This document shows positions 54,846 through 64,000 of a stretch of DNA of 64,000 nt, in pieces (positions within the stretch are counted from its first letter, which is position 1; every line of letters starts with the position of its first letter). Origin of the DNA: CAJBVG01 sp044337515. GTDB taxonomy: Bacteria > Bacteroidota > Bacteroidia > Sphingobacteriales > Sphingobacteriaceae. A model generated the notes under the pieces. That model ran no database searches, had not been told where the DNA came from, and was given only the letters and a program-made list of their open reading frames with translations. Both the position numbers and the translations under genes were made by a program. Location of the stretch: positions 1-64,000 of the forward strand of contig JBIINK010000007.1 in NCBI GenBank assembly GCA_044337515.1. Direction: 5' to 3'.

Positions 54846-55361
54846 ATGAACGATTACTTAAACATCGCCATTAATAATTTCAATACTTACAAAGGCCTTG
54901 CTGATAAAGCAATCGCACAATTATCCGAAGAAGAATTACACCGCGCACTTGCTGATGATGATAATTCAATTGCAATTATTATGCAGCACATGATTGGTAA
55001 TGCACGTTCGCGTTTTACCGATTTCTTTACTTCCGATGGCGAAAAACCAAATCGTAATCGTGATGAAGAATTCCTAGAAAAAAATATGAGCAAGGAGCAA
55101 TTGCTTGCTGCTTGGGAAAGCGCTTGGACACTCTTGTTCGACTTATTATATAACATGAAAATGGAAGATCTTTCACAAACAGTTTTTATTCGCGATGAAA
55201 GACAATCGGCATTAAAAGCCATCAACAGACAAATTGCACATTACGCTTACCACGTTGGACAAATCGTTTTTCTTGCAAAACATTGGAAAGGCAATGAATG
55301 GAATACTCTAAGTATTGCCAAAGGAAAGTCTGAAGAATTTAATAAGGGGATGATGAAGTAA
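54846..55361 (+). CDS. DUF1572 / DinB-like four-helix protein
   Basis: A 171-aa helical protein of the DinB-like superfamily (DUF1572). Putative metal-binding His residues lie in IIMQHMIGNARSRFTDFF and HYAYHVGQIVFLAKH, the usual three-His pattern. Related proteins include thiol-dependent metalloenzymes, but most Bacteroidota members have no assigned role. It starts 12 nt after the transposase gene; the closeness may be chance. It is convergent with meaB, the stops being adjacent. Confidence 0.88.
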   Translation: MNDYLNIAINNFNTYKGLADKAIAQLSEEELHRALADDDNSIAIIMQHMIGNARSRFTDFFTSDGEKPNRNRDEEFLEKNMSKEQLLAAWESAWTLLFDLLYNMKMEDLSQTVFIRDERQSALKAINRQIAHYAYHVGQIVFLAKHWKGNEWNTLSIAKGKSEEFNKGMMK

Positions 55362-56261
55362 TTAAAAATACTTCTCAATAAACTGATACAAGTTAAATTC
55401 AGCTTTCGTATTCTCTTTACTAATCGCCTCAATTAATTCTTTCTTATTGATGTTCTTCATCTTTTCGGTTTGAATTAATCGATAAGCTTTTTCGGCAATT
55501 AATAAATCTTTTTTGTGAGATGCCTTTGTAGTATTCGTTGTGCGTATGGCCGTTATTAATTCTTCAATGCCTTGATGTTGTGATGCAATAGTTTTTACTA
55601 CTTGTGCCATGCCTTCAGATTCTGTTCGCTCATGTAGCATTTTTTTAATGTTGCTCACGAATATTTCTGCGCCATCTCTGTCGGCTTTATTAATCACAAA
55701 AATATCTGCTATTTCCATTACACCAGATTTAATGCCTTGTATTTCATCACCTGCTTCTGGAACTAAAACCAAAATAGTAGTATCTGCTAATCCTACAATC
55801 TCTACTTCCGATTGCCCAACACCAACGGTTTCTACAATTAAAATATCAAAAGGGAATGCACGCATTACATCGGTAATCTCAATCGTTTTAGCCGATAATC
55901 CGCCTAATGATCCTCTTGTTGCCAGTGAACGAATAAATACATTGGGGTTTACAAAGTGCTCTACCATTCGAATACGGTCTCCTAATAAGGAACCGAAATG
56001 AAATGGTGATGTAGGGTCGATTGCAATGACACCGATTCGTTTTCCTTCTGAACTGAATTGCTTCAGCAAGCCATTTACCAAGGTACTCTTACCTGCTCCT
56101 GGTGGACCAGTAATCCCAATAATGGGGATGTTTCTGTTAATGTCTAAGGTTTTTAGGAATTCAAAGTACCCTTCTAAATCGTTCTCTACGCCAGTAATAG
56201 CTCTAGCCAGTGATTTAATGTCACCCAACTTAATCTCCGCACGTAGTGAATTCCAATTCAT
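55362..56261 (-). CDS. meaB: MeaB/ArgK-type GTPase chaperone
   Basis: MeaB protects and reloads B12-dependent methylmalonyl-CoA mutase. The 299-aa SIMIBI GTPase has Walker A GPPGAGKST at 52-60, VIAIDPTSPFHFGSLLGDRIRM, ETVGVGQSEVE and the base-recognition NKADRDGAE. It is full length for the family. The mutase subunits are not in the window. Its stop abuts that of the DUF1572 gene, with no room for a terminator. Confidence 0.93.
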   Translation of the reverse strand: MNWNSLRAEIKLGDIKSLARAITGVENDLEGYFEFLKTLDINRNIPIIGITGPPGAGKSTLVNGLLKQFSSEGKRIGVIAIDPTSPFHFGSLLGDRIRMVEHFVNPNVFIRSLATRGSLGGLSAKTIEITDVMRAFPFDILIVETVGVGQSEVEIVGLADTTILVLVPEAGDEIQGIKSGVMEIADIFVINKADRDGAEIFVSNIKKMLHERTESEGMAQVVKTIASQHQGIEELITAIRTTNTTKASHKKDLLIAEKAYRLIQTEKMKNINKKELIEAISKENTKAEFNLYQFIEKYF

Positions 56262-56380
56262 AGTTTATTTTCCCCAAAGTAAATAAAAATTCATCGTTCA
56301 TCCATAGCTAAATTTTTTCATCACATAAAAATTGCCTCTATTCCGTATGAAATAGTATTTTAGCATATCTAAACTAGTCT

Positions 56381-57253
56381 ATGAAAGTAAGTGGCTTTAG
56401 CTTTATTCGCAATGCAATTAAATACGATTACCCAATCGTGGAAGCCATTACTTCTATTTTGCCTATATGTGATGAGTTTATTGTAGCTATTGGTAATTCT
56501 GATGACGAAACAGAAGCCCTCATTCATTCCATTGGTTCTGATAAGATAAAGATTATACATACCACTTGGGATGATTCCTTACGTGAAGGTGGTAGAGTAC
56601 TTGCCGTTGAAACCGATAAAGCGTTTCAAGCCATTTCCGCAGATTCAGATTGGTGTTTCTATATTCAAGGTGATGAATGTGTACACGAAAAATATCTTCC
56701 TGTTATCAAAAAAGCAATGGAAGATAATTTGAAAGATGTAAAAGTTGAAGGATTACTTTTTAATTATTTGCATTTTTATGGATCTTATGATTACGTAGGT
56801 GTTTCTAAAAGATGGTACAGAAATGAAATTAGAATCATCAGAAATAATAAGAAAATAAAATCTTACCGAGATGCTCAAGGATTTAGATTAAATGATTGCA
56901 AATTAAATGTAAAAGCAGTTAATGCATATATCTATCATTACGGCTGGGTTAAACATCCGAATAAACAACAAGAAAAGGCTAAAACATTTAATAAGCTATG
57001 GCATGATGATGATTGGATGAAAACTAATATCCCAGAAGCAAATGAATTTGATTATACACAAATAGATGCACTCGATAATTTCAAGGAGACACATCCAGAA
57101 GTTATGAAAAGGAGAATAGCACAAATGAATTGGAAATTCTCCTTCGATCCAACAAAAATGAATTTGAAAGGGAAATATTTACTTACATTTTTTATTGAAA
57201 AATACACAGGGTACAGAATTGGCGAATACAAAAATTATAAATTGTTAAAATAG
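56381..57253 (+). CDS. GT2-like glycosyltransferase
   Basis: A 290-aa cytosolic protein with a GT-A-type N-terminal half: KVSGFSFIRNAIKYDYPIVEAI at the start, then DEFIVAIGNSDDETE and the metal-site candidate YIQGDECVH in the DxD position. The C-terminal half has the basic/aromatic segment VGVSKRWYRNEIRIIRNN. It starts a three-gene run of transferases, followed after 2 nt by the next. The sugar and acceptor cannot be told; a role in lipid-linked surface glycan is likely from context. Confidence 0.87.
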   Translation: MKVSGFSFIRNAIKYDYPIVEAITSILPICDEFIVAIGNSDDETEALIHSIGSDKIKIIHTTWDDSLREGGRVLAVETDKAFQAISADSDWCFYIQGDECVHEKYLPVIKKAMEDNLKDVKVEGLLFNYLHFYGSYDYVGVSKRWYRNEIRIIRNNKKIKSYRDAQGFRLNDCKLNVKAVNAYIYHYGWVKHPNKQQEKAKTFNKLWHDDDWMKTNIPEANEFDYTQIDALDNFKETHPEVMKRRIAQMNWKFSFDPTKMNLKGKYLLTFFIEKYTGYRIGEYKNYKLLK

Positions 57254-57255
57254 TA

Positions 57256-58023
57256 ATGATAAAACTTTCTGCAGTCATCATCGTTTTCAATGAGGAAAGA
57301 AACATCGGTAGATGCTTAGCCTCATTAGAAGGTATTGCAGATGAGATTATAATTGTAGATTCTTTTTCTACAGATAATACGGTATTGATTGCTAAAAAAT
57401 ATAACGCACAAATATTTCAGCAAGAATTTTTAGGCTACGCCAAACAAAAGAATTTTGCAAATTCATTATGTAAATTTGAACATATTATTTCATTAGATGC
57501 TGATGAAGTGATATCTGAAAATCTAAAGGAGGAAATATTAGCTATAAAAAATAATTTTTCTGCTGATGCATATGCATTAAATAGGCTAACCAATTATGCC
57601 GGCACTTGGGTGCATCATTGTGGTTGGTATCCAGATAGAAAGATAAGAATATTTAAAAAAGATCAAGCTCGTTGGACTGGTCCGAGGTTGCATGAAACCA
57701 TTGAAATAGATTCTTCCAATATTAAAAACTTAAATGCAGATTTGTTGCATTATTCTTTCCATTGTGAACAAGATCATCTTTTACAAATAGAAAAGTTTAC
57801 CAACATCTCTTCTAAAGAATTATTCGATAAAGGGATTAGATCAAATTTTTATTATTTATATATAAAACCATTTATACGTTTTTTCACTGATTATATAATA
57901 AAATTAGGTTTCTTAGACGGTTTTACAGGTTTTACAGTTTGTAAAAATTCTGCTTATGCTGCATATTTAAAGTACGAAAAATTAAAAAAACACTGGATAG
58001 AATATGAGAGTCATTCATCTTAG
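57256..58023 (+). CDS. WaaE/KdtX-type GT2 glycosyltransferase
   Basis: A 255-aa family-2 transferase with SAVIIVFNEERNIGRCLASL, IIVDSFSTDNT, and the DxD-type SLDADEVIS. The segment NRLTNYAGTWVHHCGWYPDRKIRIF, then WTGPRLHETI, is typical of the WaaE/KdtX branch, which adds glucose or another hexose to the lipopolysaccharide core. It lies 2 nt after the first transferase and overlaps the next by 20 nt, so all three are coupled. Confidence 0.93.
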   Translation: MIKLSAVIIVFNEERNIGRCLASLEGIADEIIIVDSFSTDNTVLIAKKYNAQIFQQEFLGYAKQKNFANSLCKFEHIISLDADEVISENLKEEILAIKNNFSADAYALNRLTNYAGTWVHHCGWYPDRKIRIFKKDQARWTGPRLHETIEIDSSNIKNLNADLLHYSFHCEQDHLLQIEKFTNISSKELFDKGIRSNFYYLYIKPFIRFFTDYIIKLGFLDGFTGFTVCKNSAYAAYLKYEKLKKHWIEYESHSS

Positions 58024-59086
58024 TGCCGAAAAAACATGGAGAGGTGGTGAGCAGCAAATTGCTTACTTAATAGATGAACTACAGAAATTAAATGTAGAAC
58101 AGTTAGTAGTTTGTAAAACGGGTTCTGCTTTTGAAACGTATTGTAGAATCAATGGAATCCCTTACAAAAGCTTAACATTTAGCAATCAGTTCGATTTGTT
58201 CTCAAGTTTAAAATTAAAAAAAATTGCTATTCGTTTTAATGCCGATATTATTCATTTACACTCGTCTCATGCACATGCTATTTCAATTTGGTCGTACTTC
58301 TTAGGAAATAAAACAAATCTAGTATTATCGCGAAAAGTAGATTTTCCAATTTCTAAAAATTTCTTATCAAGAATTAAATATAATTGTTCGGCTATTAAAA
58401 AAATTATTTGTGTGTCTAATGCTATTCGTACTATATTGCAGAAGGATATTGATGACAAAAGTAAATGTGTTACAATATATGATGGTATTGATATATCAAA
58501 ATTTATAAAAAAAAGCAATAAGTTGAGAGAAGAGTTTGCTATTAATAAGGATGTGAAAATTATTGCGAGTACAGCTGCTCTTGCTGAACATAAAGATTAT
58601 CCAACATTCATTGAAGCAATTAAACAAATAGGAACTAGCCTCAATGCACATTATTTTATTATTGGTGATGGCCCTTTAAAAAAAGATATTGAAGAGTTAG
58701 TAATTTCCAATAATTTGCAAGATAAAATTACATTCACTGGATTCCGTACGGATATAAATGAAATATTAGCTGAGCTAGATGTGTTTGTTCTAAGTTCAAA
58801 AACCGAAGGACTTGGAAGCTCTATACTTGATGCATTTGCTTGTAAAGTCCCAGTTGTGTGCACCAATGCTGGCGGAATTCCCGAAATAGTGGAACACAAT
58901 GTAACAGGTTTATTAAGTGATGTTGGCGATGCAAAAGCCCTAGCAGTAAATATTATTAAAGCATGTAACGATACAGAATTTAAAAATAGGATAGTAGAAA
59001 ATGCTATGGAAAAGGTAAAAAAATTCGACAAAAGAATTATGGCTGAACAGACACTTAATGTTTATAAAAATATTATTTCCGCTTAA
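58004..59086 (+). CDS. GT4-family glycosyltransferase
   Basis: A 360-aa retaining transferase of GT-B fold. The N-terminal lobe has RGGEQQIAYLIDEL, and the C-terminal lobe has HYFIIGDGPLKKDIEELV and the EX7E-type nucleotide-sugar site around SSKTEGLGSSILDAFACKVPVV. It completes the three-gene cluster and probably extends the same core or O-unit. Its 3' end overlaps the end of the opposite-strand ligase gene by 14 nt. Confidence 0.93.
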   Translation: MRVIHLSAEKTWRGGEQQIAYLIDELQKLNVEQLVVCKTGSAFETYCRINGIPYKSLTFSNQFDLFSSLKLKKIAIRFNADIIHLHSSHAHAISIWSYFLGNKTNLVLSRKVDFPISKNFLSRIKYNCSAIKKIICVSNAIRTILQKDIDDKSKCVTIYDGIDISKFIKKSNKLREEFAINKDVKIIASTAALAEHKDYPTFIEAIKQIGTSLNAHYFIIGDGPLKKDIEELVISNNLQDKITFTGFRTDINEILAELDVFVLSSKTEGLGSSILDAFACKVPVVCTNAGGIPEIVEHNVTGLLSDVGDAKALAVNIIKACNDTEFKNRIVENAMEKVKKFDKRIMAEQTLNVYKNIISA

Positions 59087-60287
59087 AAGCCGAGAGCAAT
59101 AATATACTAAAGAAAAAACTTACAAATGTTGCTCCTGCTTGAGTTTCGAGCGTATCTTCAGTTAGCATCGATAACATGGTAATAATAATAAATACTGTTG
59201 GTAGTAATGAATATTTTTGTATTCCTTTGAAATAAGGCAGTATAAATGCAAAGATAAAAATTGCAAAGCCCAAAATGCCAAAGGTGCTTAGAATAGTGAA
59301 GTATTGATTGTGCGCTCTAAACTGAAATTCTTTTTTTATTGGTGTATCGTGTATTTCATAATATAATTTATACTCATCATTGATATCACCAGTGCCTACG
59401 CCAATTATCGGATTGCTAACAAAAATATGTTTTGCTATTTTCCAATATTCAAAACGCTGTGTAATGGAATGTCCTGATGGATTTCCACCATCTTTATATT
59501 GATTTATTTCATTTCTTACTTCACTAATTCTTTGACTTACCGATGGCACATATTTGTACATTAATATCGGCAATAAAATGGTAGCAGATATTAAAATAAT
59601 AACAATATTCCATTTTTTAGTGGCAACAATTTGATATATAAATATTACTACACTGCAACTTAAAAGCGCTAAGTAGCCAGCTCTTGCTCCTAAAATTCCA
59701 ATAAATATAAAGAACCATGTTGCTATTAAAATCAATACAATATTTAATGCCGAACTTATTTTCTTCCCCGATTTTATAATTAAATGTATAATAGCAAATA
59801 AACTCATACATATAATAAGTGATAAGCGAATGTGTGAAATTATTGGAGATATGTTTCTGAGTGTGTCAACATTGCTAATATCTGTAGAGCTATAAATAAT
59901 TAAACTATAAATTGATGATGCAAATACCGAAACAATTAAACAATATAAAATGAATCTTAGTTCTACCCATGTTAGTTGTTTAGTACTTGCAATTATTATT
60001 GGAAAAATTAACAGAGGAAGCTTTATTTTTAAATCATTTATAGCATATCCGAAATTACTTGTGTAGAACAATCCTAGAATGTGAATAGTGAATATCCCGA
60101 GGAAGGCTTGTAAATAATAGTTTTTTTTAATGCTATCCCATTTAACTGCAAACTCAGCTTCAATAATCCAATTGAGTACCAATACCGCTTGTCCAATGCT
60201 CATTAGGGCTGGTGAGAGGGATAAGCCAATAGCCACCAAAATTAATCCAAATAGGTAAAAATTTCTATGTGTGAAATATTGTCGCAT
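59073..60287 (-). CDS. O-antigen ligase/polymerase-like membrane protein
   Basis: A 404-aa protein with about eleven membrane helices and the Wzy_C/WaaL-type periplasmic loop GHSITQRFEYWKIAKHIF, followed by IIGVGTGDINDEY and FRAHNQYFTILSTFGILGF. Such proteins polymerise O-units or ligate them to lipid A-core. It is convergent with the transferase cluster and likely acts in the same surface-glycan route. WaaL and Wzy cannot be told apart on sequence alone. Confidence 0.88.
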   Translation of the reverse strand: MRQYFTHRNFYLFGLILVAIGLSLSPALMSIGQAVLVLNWIIEAEFAVKWDSIKKNYYLQAFLGIFTIHILGLFYTSNFGYAINDLKIKLPLLIFPIIIASTKQLTWVELRFILYCLIVSVFASSIYSLIIYSSTDISNVDTLRNISPIISHIRLSLIICMSLFAIIHLIIKSGKKISSALNIVLILIATWFFIFIGILGARAGYLALLSCSVVIFIYQIVATKKWNIVIILISATILLPILMYKYVPSVSQRISEVRNEINQYKDGGNPSGHSITQRFEYWKIAKHIFVSNPIIGVGTGDINDEYKLYYEIHDTPIKKEFQFRAHNQYFTILSTFGILGFAIFIFAFILPYFKGIQKYSLLPTVFIIITMLSMLTEDTLETQAGATFVSFFFSILLLSAFKRK

Positions 60288-60313
60288 AGTTAAATGTAAG
60301 AATTAGGTATTAG

Positions 60314-60349
60314 TAAACAAAAAATCCCGATGAAATTCAACGGGATTTA
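60314..60349 (-). terminator. intrinsic terminator of infB
   Basis: AAATCCCG (60322-60329) pairs with CGGGATTT (60341-60348). The A-run at 60318-60324 becomes the T-run on minus. It lies 22 nt after the infB stop. Confidence 0.88.
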
Positions 60350-60370
60350 ATAAATACAATATTTTTGAAA

Positions 60371-63328
60371 TTACAGTTTACGCTTCACTTCTACATTTTC
60401 GTAAGCTTCGATAATATCGCCTACTTCAATGTTATTGAAGTTTTGAATGTTCAAACCACACTCATAGTTAGTAGCTACTTCTTTCACATCGTCTTTGAAA
60501 CGTTTTAATGAAGCTAATTCGCCAGTATGGACTACCACACCATCACGAATGATACGCACTTTACTATTTCTGTTAATCTTACCATCAATAACCATACAAC
60601 CTGCGATTGTTCCCACTTTAGTGATTTTGAATGTTTCGCGGATTTGTACGTTTGCAGTAATCTTCTCTTCGAATTGTGGAGCCAACATACCTTCCATTGC
60701 CGATTTTACTTCGTTAATAGCATCGTAGATAATTGAATACATACGTATGTCAATTTGTTCTTGCTCTGCTAACTTACGAGCGTTTAATGATGGACGAACT
60801 TGGAAACCTACGATAATCGCATCAGATGCTGATGCTAATAATACGTCTGATTCTGAGATCTGACCAACCGACTTATGAATAATGTTAACTTGTATTTCTG
60901 GAGTAGATAATTTCAATAATGAGTCTGCTAATGCTTCAATAGAACCATCCACGTCACCTTTAACAATAATGTTTAACTCTTTAAAGTTTCCAATTGCTAA
61001 ACGACGTCCAATCTCATCAAGAGTAATGTGTTTCTGAGTACGAATACCTTGCTCTCTTTGTAATTGTAAACGCTTGTTTGCAATCTCTCTTGCTTCCACT
61101 TCACTCTCCATTGAGTTGAACTTATCACCAGCTTGTGGTGCACCATTCATACCCAACACTTGTACTGGAGTTGCTGGTCCTGCAAGTTCTATCTTTTGTC
61201 CACGCTCATTATACATCGCTTTTACACGACCACTATAGCAACCTGCTAAAATTGGATCTCCAACTCTTAACTCTCCTGCTAATACTAATACAGTAGTAAT
61301 GATACCACGACCTTTATCTAATGCCGATTCAATTACTGAACCAATTGCATGTTTATTTGGATTTGCTTTAAGCTCTAATAATTCTGCTTCTAACAATACT
61401 TTCTCTAAAAGAACATCAACGTTCAAACCTTTCTTCGCAGAAATTTCTTGACATTGATATTTACCACCCCACTCTTCCACAAGAATATTCATTGCAGATA
61501 ATTGCTCACGAATTCTATCTGGATTTGCATCAGGTTTATCCATTTTGTTTAAGGCAAAAATGATAGGTACTCCTGCTGCTTGTGCATGGTTAATAGCTTC
61601 TTTTGTTTGAGGCATCACACTATCGTCTGCTGCAATTACAATAATTACAATATCCGTTACCTTAGCACCACGAGCACGCATGGCCGTAAAGGCTTCGTGA
61701 CCTGGAGTATCTAAGAATGTGATTTTTTTACCTGATTCTAATTGCACTTCGTAAGCACCAATATGCTGAGTGATACCACCGGCTTCACCAGAAATTACGT
61801 TTGCGTTACGTACAAAGTCAAGTAATGATGTTTTACCGTGATCGACGTGACCCATAACAGTTACGATAGGAGCACGAGGAACTAAATCTTCTGGACGATC
61901 AACTTCTTCAAGTTCAACTTCCTGTTCTTCGGTAGAAACAAATTGAATTTCATAACCAAACTCATCAGCAACAATTGTTAATGTTTCAGCATCTAAACGT
62001 TGGTTAATAGAAACGAACATTCCTAAACTCATACAAGTAGAAATTACTTTCGTTACTTGTACATCCATCATTTTTGCTAATTCATTCGCTGTTACGAACT
62101 CGGTTACTTTTAATATTTTAGATTGTAATTCTAATTCTTTTGCTGCTTCTTCAGCGTTTGCTGCAACGTCATCACGTTTAGCTCTTCTTAGTTTAGCACG
62201 TTGTGCAAATTTACCAGACTTACCAGCCCCACTTAAACGAGCAAGTGTTGCTTTAATTTGATCTTGGATTTCTTTCTCAGTAGGTTCTTCCTTCGGAGTA
62301 TTAGGGCGATTGCCTTGGTATCCTCCTCCAGGTTTTTTACGATCATGGAAGTTTCTATTTCCACCTTGTCCCTGTCCCTGACCTTGTCCCTGTCCTTGAC
62401 CTTGACCTTGTCCTTGCGGATGTTGGCCTCCAGGAGTATTCGGACTAACTGGTTTATTTTCTTTACGCTTTCTTTTCTTTTTCTGATCTGCAGCATTTCC
62501 AGAAGAACTAGCCACCGGAGTTGCTTTTTTCTTCGCAGCAAATTGCGATAAGTCGATTGATCCAATAATGTTCGGACCAGTAAGTTTTGTAGCTCTAGCA
62601 CGAATTACATCTTCCGGACGAACAGCATCTTCAGCACCTGCAGGTTTAGTTTTTTCAACAACCTTTTCTGCTGCTTTTTCTGCGACTTTCTCTACTACTT
62701 TCTCTACTGCTTTTTCAGGAGCTTTCTCAGTTTTTTTCTTCACAGCAGGTTCCTCAACTGGAGCAACTTTCTTTGCAGGTTTTTCAACCGGAGTTTCTTC
62801 AACAACTTTAGGCGCTTCAACTTTCGCTTCAACAACTTCTTCTTTCGCCTTTTCTTCTTTTGCTTTCTTATCCGATTTGCCTTTGCCTGAAACAGTAGAT
62901 AAATCAATCTTCCTAAGAATTTTAAAACTTGGAGAAGAACTTTCTTCTTTCTCTACTACTTTTTCCTTTTCAGGAGCCTTAACGATAGGTTTAGCTTCAA
63001 CAATTTCTGGAGTTACAGATAGGTTCTTAATAAGAATCTCTTCTACAACTTCCGATTCTGCCTTGCTCTTCGGAGCAGGTTCAGCATCTGTCGGAACAAC
63101 ATCTTCTCTACGAAGTTTTCCAATGGCAATGCTCTTCGCTTCTTCGCGAATCGTTTTGTCCGATTGGAAATCTTTCATTAAGATTCCGTATTGCTCGTCG
63201 CTCAATTTAGTAGCAGGTTTATTGTCGATGTTTACACCTTGTTTTCCAAGATGCTCTACAATGGTCCCAATACTAACGTTGAATTCCTTCGCGGCTTTTA
63301 ATAAATTAATTTTTTTGTCGTCTGACAT
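60371..63328 (-). CDS. infB: translation initiation factor IF-2
   Basis: IF-2 is the GTPase that brings initiator tRNA to the 30S subunit and promotes 50S joining. The 985-aa protein has an IF2_N-type helix at the start (LLKAAKEFNVSIGTIVEHL), a long low-complexity linker (about 60-400) rich in Lys/Glu/Ala and with nine Gln-Gly repeats, a second IF2_N region, and the G domain from 493 (GHVDHGKT, DTPGHEAF, NKMD), then domains II-IV. Length is normal for Bacteroidota. It follows nusA by 39 nt in the usual nusA-infB order. Confidence 0.97.
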   Translation of the reverse strand: MSDDKKINLLKAAKEFNVSIGTIVEHLGKQGVNIDNKPATKLSDEQYGILMKDFQSDKTIREEAKSIAIGKLRREDVVPTDAEPAPKSKAESEVVEEILIKNLSVTPEIVEAKPIVKAPEKEKVVEKEESSSPSFKILRKIDLSTVSGKGKSDKKAKEEKAKEEVVEAKVEAPKVVEETPVEKPAKKVAPVEEPAVKKKTEKAPEKAVEKVVEKVAEKAAEKVVEKTKPAGAEDAVRPEDVIRARATKLTGPNIIGSIDLSQFAAKKKATPVASSSGNAADQKKKRKRKENKPVSPNTPGGQHPQGQGQGQGQGQGQGQGQGGNRNFHDRKKPGGGYQGNRPNTPKEEPTEKEIQDQIKATLARLSGAGKSGKFAQRAKLRRAKRDDVAANAEEAAKELELQSKILKVTEFVTANELAKMMDVQVTKVISTCMSLGMFVSINQRLDAETLTIVADEFGYEIQFVSTEEQEVELEEVDRPEDLVPRAPIVTVMGHVDHGKTSLLDFVRNANVISGEAGGITQHIGAYEVQLESGKKITFLDTPGHEAFTAMRARGAKVTDIVIIVIAADDSVMPQTKEAINHAQAAGVPIIFALNKMDKPDANPDRIREQLSAMNILVEEWGGKYQCQEISAKKGLNVDVLLEKVLLEAELLELKANPNKHAIGSVIESALDKGRGIITTVLVLAGELRVGDPILAGCYSGRVKAMYNERGQKIELAGPATPVQVLGMNGAPQAGDKFNSMESEVEAREIANKRLQLQREQGIRTQKHITLDEIGRRLAIGNFKELNIIVKGDVDGSIEALADSLLKLSTPEIQVNIIHKSVGQISESDVLLASASDAIIVGFQVRPSLNARKLAEQEQIDIRMYSIIYDAINEVKSAMEGMLAPQFEEKITANVQIRETFKITKVGTIAGCMVIDGKINRNSKVRIIRDGVVVHTGELASLKRFKDDVKEVATNYECGLNIQNFNNIEVGDIIEAYENVEVKRKL
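62363..62416 (-). repeat. nine 6-nt Gln-Gly codon repeats in infB
   Basis: Nine tandem units of CAAGGT/CAGGGA type encode (Gln-Gly)9 in the linker of IF-2. Slippage would change linker length by two residues per unit without a frameshift. Adjacent linker segments are also repetitive (EKAVEKVVEKVAEKAAEKVV). Confidence 0.9.
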
Positions 63329-63367
63329 CTATTAATAGTTATGCAATTTAATGCGTTATTATATTTC

Positions 63368-64000
63368 TTATTCGAATTCAGATTTCAAGATGTTTATTAC
63401 ATCTCTAATCGTCTCTTCTTCAAGATCGGTACGTTTTACTAAGTCTTCTACTGATAGGTTTAATACACTCTTCGCAGTATCACAACCAACAGCTTTCAAC
63501 TCATCTAGAATCCAATCTTCAATCTCATCTGTAAACTCGTCTAAGTCTACGTCCTCCTCATTTTCTTCGTTTTCACGATATACATCAATTTCGTAACCTG
63601 TTAATTTACCAGCTAACTTAATGTTGTATCCACCTTTACCAATTGCTAAAGAAACTTGATCAGATTTTAAATAAACTGAAGCACGTTTCGTTTCATCATC
63701 TAATTTAATCGATGTGATTTTCGCAGGCGATAAAGCTCTTTGAATGTATAATGATAAGTTGTTTGTGTAATTAATAACGTCGATGTTCTCGTTTTTCAAT
63801 TCTCTAACGATACCATGAATACGTGAACCTTTCATACCCACACAAGCACCTACTGGATCAATACGATCATCGTAAGATTCAACAGCTACTTTTGCACGCT
63901 CTCCTGGTTCGCGAACTATATTTTTGATGGTGATTAATCCGTCAAATACTTCTGGAACTTCTTGTTCGAATAAACGCTCTAAGAAACTTGGTGCGGTTCT
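63368..64000 (-). CDS. nusA: transcription factor NusA, 3' part
   Basis: NusA binds RNA polymerase and RNA and governs pausing, termination and antitermination. The window holds its last 210 or so residues; the reading frame is open to the window edge (entering as RTAPSFLERLFEQEVPEV). Seen: the REPGERAKVAVESYDDRIDP link, then KH1 with GACVGMKGSRIHGIVREL, KH2 with SLAIGKGGYNIKLAGKLTG, and an acidic helix-hairpin C-terminus. The N-terminal and most of the S1 domain lie outside. It is the upstream partner of infB in the same operon. Confidence 0.96.
   Translation of the reverse strand, partial: RTAPSFLERLFEQEVPEVFDGLITIKNIVREPGERAKVAVESYDDRIDPVGACVGMKGSRIHGIVRELKNENIDVINYTNNLSLYIQRALSPAKITSIKLDDETKRASVYLKSDQVSLAIGKGGYNIKLAGKLTGYEIDVYRENEENEEDVDLDEFTDEIEDWILDELKAVGCDTAKSVLNLSVEDLVKRTDLEEETIRDVINILKSEFE

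Noticed and set aside
62568..63335. 255-codon plus-strand open frame opposite infB
   Set aside because: Ser/Thr/Phe-rich low-complexity shadow of the Lys/Glu/Ala linker of IF-2; it has no promoter and no domain.

Overview
The window looks like chromosomal DNA of an AT-rich member of the Bacteroidota. Four things point there: two large secreted proteins and a GH5 glycosidase with type IX secretion (T9SS) C-terminal sorting domains; a CarboxypepD-plug TonB-dependent receptor; promoters of the phylum-specific form TAnnTTTG (-7) with an occasional TTTG at -33; and few Shine-Dalgarno sequences. Most of the window is core metabolism. No rRNA, tRNA, phage or CRISPR array was seen. The genus cannot be named from the sequence alone.

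Layout. 1-249: two full copies and a partial third of an 86-bp tandem repeat, then a perfect palindrome. 250-5789: a small unknown protein, mfd, a four-helix membrane protein, then fabD and tsaE. 5815-11417: a long AsmA-like protein, a probable outer-membrane barrel protein, radA and a DUF4920 lipoprotein. 11685-16194: hpt, carB (without the usual C-terminal allosteric domain), and an overlapping pnuC/ribosylnicotinamide-kinase pair. 16304-23307: a two-gene T9SS cargo operon (1772 and 560 aa). 23422-27741 (minus): an S9 peptidase lipoprotein, histidine kinase and response regulator in one operon. 27895-30578: a TPR protein, a DUF4286 protein and rfbC. 30641-35331 (minus): GH5 glycosidase, class II Fic protein, beta-lactamase-like serine hydrolase and an OmpA-family lipoprotein. 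35504-42495: fumC, aroE, an ALDH7-type dehydrogenase and an M1-type peptidase. 42675-45860: a TPR protein, a phosphosulfolactate-synthase-family protein, a four-helix-bundle (S23/IVS) protein and a low-molecular-weight phosphatase. 46025-54166: hisS-hutH, then on the opposite strand a His-rich small protein, TonB receptor and lipoprotein, then hutU. 54303-56261: a REP-type (HUH) transposase, a DUF1572/DinB-like protein and meaB. 56381-60287: three glycosyltransferases and an O-antigen-ligase-like membrane protein, probably for surface glycan. 60371-64000 (minus): infB and the 3' part of nusA.

Joint functions. HutH and HutU are the first two steps of histidine breakdown. They flank a TonB receptor module whose small leader protein is rich in His and Cys, which suggests metal uptake. 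PnuC and the kinase form a nicotinamide-riboside salvage unit. The S9 peptidase, kinase and regulator probably act as one envelope-sensing unit.

The least ordinary material is between genes. A 41-nt element occurs identically at 11478 and 54178, the second copy just upstream of the HUH transposase gene, so it may be the REP-like substrate of that enzyme. Two inverted hairpins downstream of hutH differ by two compensatory base pairs. Short word repeats form long inverted arms between convergent genes. An 18-20 nt motif (TAATATCTCAATTC) recurs at five sites. A perfect 12-bp inverted repeat covers the -7 box and start region of the Fic gene, as an autoregulatory operator would.
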